A stretch of 64,000 nt of DNA from the NCBI GenBank assembly GCA_033220425.1, contig CM065647.1, positions 3,472,001 to 3,536,000 on the forward strand, read 5' to 3'. The translations under genes were made by a program, and so were the position numbers. Below, piece by piece: positions 45,671 through 57,295 of the stretch (the stretch's first letter is position 1; every line of letters begins with the position of its first letter). The notes below the pieces were generated by a model. That model searched no databases and was not told where the DNA came from. It was given only the letters and a program-made list of their open reading frames with translations. The DNA comes from Lepraria neglecta. Taxonomy: Eukaryota; Ascomycota; Lecanoromycetes; Lecanorales; Stereocaulaceae.

Positions 45671-46455
45671 GTTGAGGGATGTGTGTGATCAAATAAGAAC
45701 GACCAAAAAGATGGAAGCTCAGGATTGAAAACACTGGAAGTGAGAGGTGCAAAAGATCAAGGACGAACCGCAGATCTCAACATCTGGGCCTGAACCTCTC
45801 GTCTCCAAGCGCATGAAGCCATTGACTCCATGGCTCCGGGTGAAGCCAGAATTCGGTCATCCGTGAGCGGAAATGCAGCCTCGCGAAGGTACCACCAGAC
45901 GAGTCTATCATAGTATCTTGAGCTATAGCAAGGTACATAATATCGAAGTACCTCTAGGTGGGGCTTATCACCAGTCGATGGCGATAGGAGGAGGTCTACC
46001 CCACATTATCATGCTGTTCCATGGTATTTGCGGGGACGGGAGCCGCGTCGAATGATATTGACGGTTTTGAGTTCTCCAGGTGATGTCACAGGCCCGGAAG
46101 CCACATCCGTTCGACCTAGACTTTTCCCAACAAGGAAGCTGATCTAGAACTTCATGACTCGCGGAAAAAGGAAAAAGGAAAAAAGAAAAAAGAAAAAAAC
46201 CCTCCATGAAGCGTGAATCGAGAGTGGTAATTTGCAGCGTTGATTAAGCAGGACTTCACCATGACGGAACGCCGGCGCTCTCCCGCTCCGCTAAAGCCAA
46301 CAATGAGCAGATGTTATCAGAAAATAGTTACAAGATGGCATCGGAAATGTACGCAAAGATTGATAGGCAAAATTAGACAATAGTTACCGAGAAGAGCAGG
46401 AGCTTCTGGCTAGCCACTGTCGCTGAGACATCGTTTTCGTTCCCTTGAGACAAGG
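45671..46455. other. Spacer with a poly-purine tract
   Basis: The 785 bases lie between the monooxygenase start and the NLR stop. A run of AAAAAGG/AAAAAAG units lies at 46155-46198. No gene is seen. Confidence 0.4.
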
Positions 46456-49400
46456 CTATGTCCACAGCAACAAATCCTCATCATGGTCAAACCCAGCCGA
46501 CGAGCACCCTCTCACAGCATAATAGCTCCACCAATACCGTTTCCGGAACGGCGCAGCAATGCTAGTAGCCAAAAGCTCACCATCCGGCCTAACACTAGTC
46601 CTCGATCGTGAATCAGGCAAGCAAGACGTATAAACCTCGACTTCAGCCCTGCTCACATAATTCGTCCAAGCCGGGAAAAGCGCTCTGGGTGTCACGATGA
46701 CTCGATCGCGGGGTCTCAGACTCTTGACCCACTCAGCAACGAAAGCAGTGTCGGCGCCATAGGGGTAGTTGTCTAGTCTGCCGTCCGAGGTCCAGGTGAT
46801 GGTGTGTGTTTTGAAAGCCTGGCCGGCGTGGATGTTTTTGACGATTGTGAAAGGTCTGATTGAGGATCCCTCTCGCTGGCGGGCCGCATCGAACCAGGTG
46901 AAGCTACCATCGTAGGTGCCCTTGCCGTCTGAGTCGCTGAACCCTTGGTCTCTACTTGTGAATGTGAATATTATCTTCTGGACAGGGCGGAAGTTACGCC
47001 CTACGATTGGTGGGCTTCGTAGCAAGATGAAGTCCCCGTCATGCTCGGTGAAGGGGCGCAGAGGTACGCTGGCCTCATAGGCCGATTTGGACATTATCCA
47101 GTATTCTGCGATTTCGAGAATCTCTTGAACAAGTTGAATTCGCCGGTCGTGGTCCGGGATCAAACCTAATGGAGTGTTCTTCAGACAGAAGAAGGCGTGA
47201 AAGACATCATGAGCTGTTTTTGGTTGATATGATCCCGTAGTCTCGTTCGTGTTGTCCAAGAAGCAAAGCCACCATGGCTGTAATTTCGCCCACGCCATAT
47301 CTGAATCGGATAGGTCAGGTCTGACAGCATTTGCCAACACTAAAACGCTAGCTGCATGGGTTGATCGGCACTCTATCGCAATTTGTAGTGGCGATCGATC
47401 ATCGTCGTCTTCCTTTTCAAGGTCGGTGCCAGCTTCCTTTAGAACCTCGATCACAGTATCCAAGTTTTCCTCTGCGGCACAGTGTAACGCTGTTCGTCCA
47501 TTATCACATTGAGCGTTAAGATCGGCGCCCACATCAGCAAGTACTTTTACCACCTCAGCGTGACCTCGTTTGGCTGCATCATGGAGAGCTGTGCAGCCTG
47601 ATGTGGCCCGCGATTCAAGGAGTTCATCCATCTTGCAATGCTCCAGGATCACTACAGTTGTATTGACATCTCCACTGCGTACCGCAAGATGCAAAAGCGT
47701 GGTGCCATGGATGTCCTCAGGCAAAGGGGGTGGACAATAATCCAGTAGGAATTCGACCACGGATGCCTGTCCATTGAGAGCTGCAAATTGTAAGGCTCCA
47801 TAGCTACGAGATCCCGACTCGAGCAATGCAGCCCGGGCTTCTTCTCTCTGCATGAACAACTTCACCACTTCAATGTGTCCTAGCGCGCAGGCCTTTTGGA
47901 AGGGGGTTCGCCTAGAAACATCTAGCAAGAGAAGGTGCTGCATGCTGGAGTCTCTCGCGATAAGCAGAGCGGCTGTTCTAGTGGCTCCATAATCAGCGGC
48001 CATAAACAGAGGCGTTTTGTCATACTTTTCTTTCTCATATAGCGATGCACCGTGGTCAATTAGAGCTCCTGTCGTATCTGGTCGGTTAAACGAGACCGCG
48101 CCGTGTAACGCAGTTGTGCTCCCATGAGCACGATGCTTCAGTAACCTCTGCTTTTCATTGCTCTCCATGAGCACTTCAATATCCTCGACCGTCCCGTGAC
48201 AAGCGGCTTGATGAAGTGGAGGAACTGTGTTCATGTCTCCGTTCATGAACAGGTCAGCTCCGTGCGCCATAAGCTGTCTAATAGATTGGCGACGTCTGGT
48301 CCGGACTGCCTCGAAGACGGCGGTGTTTTCGTAAATATTTCGTTCATTTATGAGTCGGTCTGTACCCTCTTGTGTGAGGAGTAGGCGCAGTATGCTCTCA
48401 TGACCTCCGAGCGCCGCCCAATGCAGGACTGTTCCGTACACCCTATCATTTGACTCGACGTAATCTAGTGTAGTTTTCTGATCTGACAGCTTGGTCGATC
48501 TATCCTGTAGCATTTTTACGACGTGATCGAGGCCAAAGTACGCGGCAACATTCAAGGCTAATGCTTTGGGTTGAACCTGAGCCAACTTCTTCTCTCCACT
48601 TAAGTTTGGTGCATCCTCATCGACAATGTCTGGAGCGTAATGGAGTCAGCGCGTATTCATTTGGTGGGGCAATTGAGCCATCAGAAATATTCTGGATGTA
48701 GGAAGCGAGCTAGATGAAGGAGCAAGCAGCTCTTTTGCACGTCTCTTTCATCTTTTCAAAGCACGTTGTATACTCAAACGAAGCCTTTCATGGGAACGAA
48801 AGGCTCGGGGATACACTTACGTCCGCAAGTGTATAGTAGCAGAACTTGTGCCGCAAAACATATATTGGGTTCGTTTTGCAAGAGTCCCAAGGCTTTGTCG
48901 TAGAGGGTCGCCTCAAGAGGGCCTCGCAAATGCTCGCCCCAAAAAGTTGCTGCGTACTCAAGGAAATGAAACCTCTGAATTAAATCATTCAGTCCCTGTC
49001 GTTTTCTGGGAGGGCCGGAGAATCCATCAAATGAAAGGTACTGGATGCAAGTGATGCTGATTGTATACTCAGCATCCGGAAAGCGACTTCTGCGGATGGC
49101 GGCAAAATGCTCTTCGGCCGTGGAGTGAACGAATCTGACAATTTGACTTTCCGGATCGACAGTGACCAGCCCAGCGCAGACTGATATGAGTATGTCTTGG
49201 TTTGTCATGCTGTACGGATCAAGGTCTGACGCATCTGAGTCAACGGAGAGGGCTTCTTGGATTTCTTTCACAGTCAGTGGACGCTTCGTATAGCAAAGCC
49301 ATAACAGCACCATGTTGGCGATCTCTTGATCGTCCGAATTTTGAGCATCGATCCTATCAAGCACACTGCGGTAGGTCTCGGTTAATCCCTCGGGCAGAGA

Positions 49401-51209
49401 CTTCAAAGCCTTTCGAACAGCTGTGGGATTTGGTTTTGTTACCAGAGAATTCATGTGGAGAGTAGCCATTAGGAACCTGTACTCATGAATTAGCGGTCTT
49501 ATCCTAACTGTTGTCGTGCCGATTATTTTCTAGCCGAGGTTTTCTACAGAGACAACGGCCGAAGATCCAGATGGCACAGCTTTGGCGCTCTCGGGTGAAG
49601 ATATTGGGAGGACCGTGAGGGTCATTGACTCTTCGCGCGCCGCCTCTCCCCTACCAAAACTCACCCCCCAAAAGATCGGTAGAACTCCCAGCTAAGAAGG
49701 CTATAATTGGGCAAAGAGAACGCGATCAAGTAGTACGTACATTTCTTTAGCTCGCGCTACAAGGGTCTCAACAATCAACTCGGCCAGATTGTGGTCTTGG
49801 GCCACGTGCTTCTTGAGTCTGCTTTCCCGCTGAATCCTTGCAGTGATATACTTCTGCATATCTTCCGGTCGAGCGCCAATCACCAGAGTCCGGACGTGCT
49901 CTAAAGCAAGGAGGTCGTCATCGAACGTTCGCGAGGTGATCAGTATATTAGGAACGGGATCCAATGCTCGGATTGCGTCGAGAAGGGTCGATCGACTGCC
50001 TTCGTCGTCTGGGCATTCATCGAGTGCATCGAGGACAATGAAGATCTTGCTTCGACTCCTCAATTCTGCCTGTAACAGTCCACAAAGTGCATCAAGAGCT
50101 GGGCGGGTGCCTTGGCTGAAATGCTTTGCATATAACCCTTTTAGCTGTGTGGACATTGGCTCGTGGCTGTCTACCAATTGACGCCATAGGCCCGCGATAA
50201 GGTTGGCCGGGCTTTGTGAGAGTCTTTCGCTGTATCTGAAGTAGACGCAACCAACTGCAGAATCGTCTGAGCCGCGGCACCTTCGGTTGAGATGGTCTAC
50301 GATAACAGATGCCAGTACGGTTTTGCCGGCGCCAGCTGCTTACCGTAAGCCACTTGCAAGCCCAAAATATGATTATAGCTTTTGCCGTCGACGACGTACG
50401 AATTCCCTGGCAACACAAGATGTCTCCAGAACTTTCCATCCAGCGCTCAAATTTGGGATCTCTGAGCAGCCATGTCGCCGTTCCGCTCTCTCGTTTCTGC
50501 AAAGTTTCGTTCTGCATTGCGAAGAAGTTGAGAGGTGACAGCCATTCTATGGCTTGCCGATGCTGCTCGTCTATAGCTCGTACCTCTTGTTCCTCAAGAA
50601 TGCTCTTGACGCGAGTAATTGATTTCAATCGCTCTGGTATCTCGACAGTATAGGACTCAATCGTACGTGCCAATTTGCTGTTAGAGATCCAGGCTGTTAG
50701 CTATTTCCTAGTGAAGACTATATCTCAGAATAGGACCGATCCAAGGCACGCGAACGTCTAGCCACAATGTTTGACAAGACTGGAAAAAAACCTTACATAA
50801 GGTCATCCTGCAGTGCAAGACTGACAGAAGTCTTGAGGCGCTCAATCCTGAGTAGAACACTACTCAGCTCATTCTTGTCCAGCGGCCAAAATATCCTCTT
50901 TCTCAATTTCTTGGTCTGATTGAGCCTGTCAACTACCCGTTCCAAGGCTTCTTGCAATTGATAGAGAACGCCGTTGGGAACTCCAAGAGCGGCAACGCTT
51001 GTGAACCAGGAGTCTTGTTGACCTTTTGCCTCGTCGACCCTCGCCCTCAAGCGCCATAGCAGTATAAGTACATTGCTTGCTTCCTGCCCAAACTCGCCCA
51101 CTTCTTTTGGCGCATTCTTGATCTGGTTCACATACTGTACTGTTTGCGTGGTAGTGGTGATTAGTTGGACAATACTCGCAGCTAGACCAATGGCAGTAAC
51201 TGGATCCAT
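46456..51209 (-). CDS. NLR: Helo-like N-terminal domain, NACHT, ankyrin repeats, unnamed C-terminal module
   Basis: The gene has about five exons from the ATG at 51209. The N-terminus MDPVTAIGLAASIVQLITTT matches the Helo-like domain of fungal STAND proteins. An intron ending at about 50334 joins CQGIP to GAGKTVLASVIVDHLNRR, forming the P-loop. Walker B is KIFIVLDALDECPDD near 50025, then NILITSRTFDDD. A 250-base intron (about 49490-49740) joins ARAKEM to FLMATLHMNSLV. A winged-helix-like part follows (RPLTVKEIQEALSVD). After an intron at about 48630-48823, some ten ankyrin units run to about 47330 (GCTALHDAAKRGHAEVVKVL). The C-terminal 280 residues contain KIIFTFTSRDQGFSDSDG and GTYDGSFTWFDA. 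The frame is intact, about 1,370 residues. Fungal NLRs detect non-self and can trigger cell death; the ligand here is unknown. Confidence 0.85.
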
Positions 51210-51858
51210 GCTGGGGAGAAGCTTCCAGGAGTGTCGCTGGGACAATGATAGAACAAGACGAAAGGCAGTGCTCAACAAGGCACAGGACTGCAACGAATCG
51301 AGACGCGCAGAACTTGAGTTTGGGTCATCATGTCTTAAAGAGCCATGAAAGAATGGTGAGGTGGGAAATCATGTAGAGGGAGTGCGGCTGAGGGGCTAGG
51401 ACTGCACAGCCCAACACCACCACATGCGTGCATGCAGAATAGAATACTACACCCATTTTTGCTACTGCAGTCTCTTAGCCGCTACTGGCTTGAGGTCTGT
51501 TCTAGTCTTGTAGCAAGTAAGATACATGCTGTATTCATGAAGTGGAAGTGGAAGTAGATTTTAGCAGAGGAAGAAGGTAAAAAGAAGCTCCCGGTAAATA
51601 TTCGGTTAAATCGCGTAGGGCCCAAGAGCGCGCCTTCCCCAACAGGCTCCGTTCTAGGGCAGCCTATAGGGAGCGACTAGGCCCTTACTGTGCGGCCACT
51701 TCAAGGTCCTCCGGGGCTATCCTTTGGGAATTTCCCGCAATTTAGCATACTGCCTAAATTTCCTAGTACCATCCACAAACGTTACCTTCGTGCCTGATAC
51801 ACACCTGCGTCTCGACCCTGCAGTAAGCTATCCATCCATAAGATCAAGCACCCTCGCA
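51210..51858. other. Divergent spacer, nothing recognised
   Basis: The 650 bases lie between the NLR start and the next plus-strand gene. They contain the short direct repeat GAAGTGGAAGTGGAAGT at about 51539-51555. Confidence 0.4.
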
Positions 51859-52671
51859 ATGGTCTCCTCTCCCCCCTCGCCTTCCGCCTCGCCGAACCCA
51901 ATCAATGTCGTTCCCAACAACGGAAATCGCATTCCTCCCCTTCCCCCCAACAGCAAACTCGAAGATGCCACCTCCCACGAAGGCTCGACCTACCAATCCG
52001 TCGTCGCAAAAGCCATCTCCCTAAAAGGCTTCACGCGCGGCTACGCAGGCCGCCAGGTCGAACATCCAGACACGGTACAAATGCTCGTCGGTTCGTGCTT
52101 CCTTACCTAGGCCCTCCCTTCTTTTCTTCCATCCCAGCTACCTACCTACCTAAAAGCTGAATCTACCTCACCTTCGCCAAAGACTGGGACGCCCTAGATT
52201 CCCACCTCACATTCGCCAAAAACCCCGACTTCATACCCTTCTCCACGCGCGTCCAAGCCACGCTTGTAGATAAGAAAGGCTTGATGTACCATGCGCAACT
52301 CTCGCCTTTCCCGCCCTCTGCGCCGCTTGAGCCCCCATCACGGCCATTGCGACGTTCTATGGATTCCCTTCTGATGAGGAGACGGAGGCGAATAGGGCGT
52401 TTAGAGAGGAGTATGAGGGCTGGGAATGTTTGGTGAAAGAGGCGCCAGGGCATATAGCTATGGCGGCCGGGTTTACGCTTGAAGATGTTGATGGATTGGC
52501 TGGAGAGAAGGTGGAGAAGGGGAAGGCTTTTATGGTGGTTGTTGGGTGGGATAGTGTGGATTCGCATACGGCTTTTCGAAGGATGGAGGCGGCAAAGATG
52601 GCGTTTGAGAAGCTGGTGCTGCGGGCGGAGGGGGTGGAGATGCATCATGTTGAGTTTAAGTTGATGGAATA
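51859..52671 (+). CDS. Small dimeric alpha/beta-barrel-like protein, frame uncertain
   Basis: The ATG at 51859 starts a Pro/Ser-rich leader, then YQSVVAKAISLKGFTRGYAG and VEHPDTVQMLV. After a probable intron with an unclear acceptor the sequence continues FAKDWDALDSHLTFAKNPDF and RVQATLVDKKGLMYHAQLSP. Near 52335 the frame changes by one base, after which AIATFYGFPSDEETEANRAF, AFMVVVGWDSVDSHTAFRRM and HHVEFKLME lead to TAG at about 52671. The two halves look like repeated ferredoxin-like (ABM/dimeric barrel) units. The role is unknown; similar folds occur in monooxygenases and stress proteins. The frame change makes it either a recent pseudogene or an assembly error. Confidence 0.5.
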
Positions 52672-52976
52672 GGTGAGCGTTTGGTTTGACGAGTTGTGAT
52701 CATGTTATGCAGCATCCAAACTTTGGTTTTACGATTTGGCCTTTTTCTTTCTATATTCAGTACTAATTTTCGTAAATTTCTCTGAGAAATCTGCTTTAAC
52801 CCTACTCACTAACTCGACATACTCGATCACAAAGCCAAGCTTTTTAGCGATAAAGGATCCTTGACACTACCACCACTTAAGAGACGTCATAATGGTACCG
52901 TTGTTACGGCAACGCACAAACCAGCCGGATGATCACGCTGCAAACTCATAGAAGTCAACCGCGAAATGGAATCAAC
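52672..52976. other. Convergent 3' spacer
   Basis: The 305 bases lie between converging genes. No feature is seen. Confidence 0.4.
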
Positions 52977-54672
52977 TTAGGCAGGCGTCAGTATCACATC
53001 CACCGGTTGCTTCTCCCAAGCACGGTAAGTCTTCTGCCCTGCAAAATCCAAGCCCGACGAGCCAACAAGAAGACTGATATCAAAGTTCCAAATCACTCGA
53101 GCCAGAATCAAGCGCAGTTCCATCCAAGCGAGATTCTGGCCAATACAATTGCGAGCTCCGAGCGAGAAGGGATGAAGAGTCTGCAGGTTGTCATTGGCAA
53201 ATTCAGATGGCGTTAAAGAGGTCTCGGGGAGCCAGCGCTCTGGCAAGAACTCGGTAGGTCGGGCGAAGTTGGAAGGTGAGACGTAAGCTGCCCATGCGCT
53301 GAATTTGACGATTGTCTGAGGTGAGAGGGGCACAAGTTAGTTGACACTCTTTCTATGTATGAATCTCGCCTTCCTCTACGGATGAGGCAAACACTCACTC
53401 CTTCTGGTATCCACTCCCCACAAATTGTATCGCCGCCCAGCGTACCTCACGCCGGAAACCATCAGGTATTGGTGGACACAGGCGAAATCCTTCTTGGATG
53501 ACAGCATTCAAATATGGTAGCTTAGAGACTTGACCAGGTTTGATATCGGAATCCGTTTTGAAAGTGTGACGCACCTCCTCGACAAGCTTGATCATCACGT
53601 CGGAATTCTTGACCAAATAGCTGGTAATCCCCGACAGAGTTAACGCCGTTGTCTCACTACCAGCAACAAGCATAATATTAGACGTCTCCACAATTTCCTC
53701 CATCGTCATCCCCTTCTCATCATTATGCCTCAAAACCCCAGAGAGAAAATCCGGCCTATCGACTTCAAGGCTCAACCTATGACGAACCTTCTCATCAGTA
53801 AACCGAGCGTGCTTAACCACATCATCAATGATTTTTTGAGGGATTAAATTCTGCATAAACCATCGGCCCAGGGGATAGTACTGCATGGCTAGGCCAACCG
53901 TAGCAGCTTTGAACTGACCAACCAGCATTCCGACCCAGGCGTGATATTTAGCGTCTTTCAAACAGTCGAAGGGCTCCCCGAATCCGAGATCGCCGATTAT
54001 GTCAAAGGTCGTGAAACTGTACCATGTCGAAATGCTAATAGCAGAGCCTTTGTTAAGCTCGACTTGCTTTCGGAGCTGCGCGATCAGTAGATCGACGTAT
54101 GACTGTACTAATGGCTCCTGCTCAGTCACTGCTTTCTCTGAGAACGAGTGCGAGAATAACTTCCTGATGCGTGAATGGTCGGCGTCGTTGGCGTTTAGGA
54201 TGTGGTCGGGTTTCTTGGGAGGGCCGCGTTTGCCTAGGTTGGGGATGGTGTTCCATAATTGTGATTTGGGGAAGTTCCGGTGGCCGGCGCGATAGGCGTG
54301 GATGTCTCGCCATGCGGCGTCGTTTGTAAAAGATAGCTCGTCGGGCGCTGTACGGACTATGGAGCCGTATTTTTCGTGGAAGTGTTTGGTTTGATGAGTT
54401 AGGTTGCCGTTGACCATGGAGATGACGAAGGGGAGGCGGTAGGCGGTCCAGAGTTTAGGTCCGGGAAATCGAGCGAGAGGGTGGAAGAAGACATTGTAGA
54501 TGCCTAGGCCTACCCTGTACTGATTTGTGTAAGAATACTGATTACATGAGAGGATTAAAGGTGTTGCCCCACGCTGAGCTGAATACCGATTACCAGCAAG
54601 ATCAAGCTGGGAAGCTTGGAGAGCGTCGCTGTTAAAGTCTCTACAGGAAAAGCCATGGATCAATGTGGTCAT
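52977..54672 (-). CDS. Cytochrome P450 (CYP65/trichothecene-hydroxylase-like), one frame change
   Basis: The reading begins at about 54672, although the N-terminal anchor is not convincing; GIYNVFFHPLARFPGPKLWT is the first certain family block. The I helix has MLVAGSETTALTLSG, the K helix NAVIQEGFRLCPP (ExxR), and the heme loop FSLGARNCIGQNLAW with the ligand Cys. After DGFRREV (about 53440) the frame changes by one base within the conserved GGDTICGEW segment. A normal intron then leads to the last exon, which ends at TAA 52977-52979. P450s of this group oxidise terpenoids and other secondary metabolites at the ER. The gene lies in the same direction as the next P450 and close to the diterpene cyclase, so a tailoring role in that pathway is inferred. 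Confidence 0.78.
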
Positions 54673-54937
54673 GTATCAGGCCATGACAATTGAGCCATGA
54701 ATCTGGTGTGAATTTATGTGAGAATGATTGACAAAATACTGTTTTGGTCTCGCCTCACCGTCAGTGCCGCTTTTATGCAGGGCTTTGGAGCTAGGCTCGG
54801 GGTAGCCACCCCCCGAGGTACCGAGTCAAGATTCTACTTGCCCGCCCGTTTCTACATTACGATTATTCTGTCACTACAACAAGTCGATGCGAGATTTAGT
54901 ATCTATCAAACTGTTCGCAAGACTCTACAAATCAAAT

Positions 54938-56648
54938 TTATAGATCCCTCATCCCAAGCAAATTAGCACCATTCGCCTCTCGTGCCCTAAAAAGAATGTG
55001 CGCATCCTGATCAGGAAACACATACTCATGAGCCGAAAGATTCTCGGGCCTTTTCCCCTCCCCGGGAAATTCAAACTCATATTTCAGCAGCAAGTACGCC
55101 AGAATAAGCTTGATCTCATACATAGCAAAAACCCTGCCAGGACACGCCCATTTCCCATAGCCAAAGTGCAGACTATTCTTTTCCGTCGTGGTGAACTGGT
55201 GGAGGTTAGCCTCGTCAGGGTCCTGCCGCTGTTTATAGAATCGCATGGGATCGAATTCGTGTGCGCCTGGCATCAGCTTCTCGTCTAGGGCTATTGCAGC
55301 CGCTGGCATGCTGAAGTGTGTGCCGATTGGTAGGTGGACGCCGTCGGATAGGGTGAATGGGGTTTGGACTACACGGTTGAAAGATACTGAGATCGCTTGG
55401 TCAGCACTGACTTTGTTCTGGGTGTTAGTTCGGTTTGGTTGGTGATTGATTACGCACGGAGACTCGGTGGATTATGGTATGGATCGAAGCCAGAGTAATG
55501 ACAAGTTCCCTATGCGCAAGCTTCTCAGGTTTTCCATCACGTTCATTAGCTTCATTCATCATCCATGGAAGAAGATCATCCGGTTTTTGATACGTCAGAT
55601 CGTTCTTTTGTCTACTGATTCGCTTTTCCACATAGGGTATGATTAACTTTTTGGCAAGCCGCAGATTCTGCTGCACCTTCCATACAGCCGGGATGAACGG
55701 AGCCACCCAGGATTGCATGAATGTTGGGAATAGTCGCACGATCACAGAGGTGATGAAGACGTTTTGGCTGAACGATATTGAGGTTGCTAGCCATTCTTCG
55801 TTTCGGCACCAGGGAAACCCCACGAATACCCGGGCTGAGATACGTGCTACTAGGCGTAGTATAGTTGAGTTGAATGGTATTGATATCCAATTGTCTTGAA
55901 GATAATTCATGATGTTAGCAATACTGCTAATGTGTCTAGGGGATGTATCTGCTAGCCTTTGCATTTCGGTATCTCTTTATCCAGAGCCAAGTCCAATTCT
56001 TCCCGCATGATCGGAAGGAAGGAGCCCAGGTTCGGTGTCAGTTTTGTCTGGATCACCCGCATGTGAAGATTACTCTCTAAAAGAATATTAGTAGTCGTGT
56101 GTTTGCCTCGGAGGTTCTAATGCCGCGACGGATCAGCAAACTTCGATGACTGGAGGATTGGGAACAGGCAAGAAGTCTTACGTCAATGTGAGCCTGAATA
56201 GGATTGGCAGGCTTCGAACTTCGTCAAGGTACTTGTTCGAGATGACCAGGACATCGGCGTCGCTCCTGGGTACTTTAAACCTTGAGTCGCCGAACTTTGG
56301 TGTAGTAAGTATCGTGCGTAATCTTCGAGAGGTTTAGGAGAAGGAGAAATCACACACTCTTGCATAGCCATCAAAGATTCCGCGGCGGGCATCGGTCAAG
56401 AAACGCAACCTTGCAATAAAAGATGGCTCATAGGGTGAGTTGAATCCGACATAGCTAGCCACGACGCCGTCATTTTTTCTTGGTTGAAGATAAATCCTAA
56501 GGAAATGGACCCCAAGCGCAAGAGCCAAAGCCCACCATAGAAGGGTTTGTGGTTCTAGGGTTTGAAGTATGTGCAGCTGTTCTTGGTTATAGTAGCCTTG
56601 TATCACCCCCAGGCGAGCTTTGATGGTATCGTTATCAATGTACACCAT
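54938..56648 (-). pseudogene. P450 related to fungal kaurene oxidases (CYP503-like), lacking the central catalytic segment
   Basis: The ATG at 56648 starts MVYIDNDTIKARLG with a membrane anchor (LLWWALALALGVHFLRIYL). Exons across 54938-56648 give PFNSTILRLVARISARVFVG, LAHRELVITLASIHTIIHRV, the meander FNRVVQTPFTLSDGVHLPI and the heme loop FGYGKWACPGRVFA with its Cys. In the family, about 80-90 residues lie between the SIHT motif in the I helix and FNRVV, including the ExxR of the K helix. Here only about 100 bases separate them (about 55350-55450). A catalytic core segment is therefore deleted, and function is unlikely. Related enzymes oxidise ent-kaurene in gibberellin-type pathways. The gene is divergent from the CPS/KS gene. 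Confidence 0.7.
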
Positions 56649-57295
56649 TGCTTCAAAACTCTCAGAAGCGGAAGAATTAATTAGAGATTAATTACGGTCA
56701 ATTCGGACGGTGGAAGTATCATAATCGAACAACGACTAAAACAAAACCTGAATAAGTGTTTGATAAAACGCTAGCTATGTTCACTACAAACCTATCAGAA
56801 AACCACGGCGTCCATTTACGTAGACGTGCATCAGGCTAAATCGAGGCTTGCCCAAACCAGGACAGAGCGGTGACATGTAGGAGTCCAGTTCATGCAGTAA
56901 TGATTCTTCAGAAGGTCGGATAGCACCGCTAGCTTACCACCAACCTGCTGCAACACACCACCATCACCCATCCTGAGTCCTGTTCCGGAGGCCAAGCCAG
57001 ATTATTGCTTCTGATTCGAAGGCGTCCCACTAGTCGCTAGCTGACCGCCTAGCTGCCGCATTTTTCCATCTTACGTCCTAATACGGAGTATGATCAGAAT
57101 ACCCTAAATTCGAGATTTGATCCCGTTAGGTAGAGTACGATCGGTAATGTTACGCGCTAAACAGAAGATGACCAAATGCAAAAGGCGACTTCGGGCGGTT
57201 CTTTCCTGTTTCACCTTTTCGTCGCGCACCCATTCACTGACAGACATCCGTTGCCAATTCTTTGGTTCCTAGTTGAGCTATCATAGACCAGTATC
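56649..57295. promoter_or_regulatory. Divergent promoter region between P450 and CPS/KS
   Basis: The 647 bases lie between two divergent starts. It is the likely common control region of the diterpenoid genes. No motif is recognised with confidence. Confidence 0.45.
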
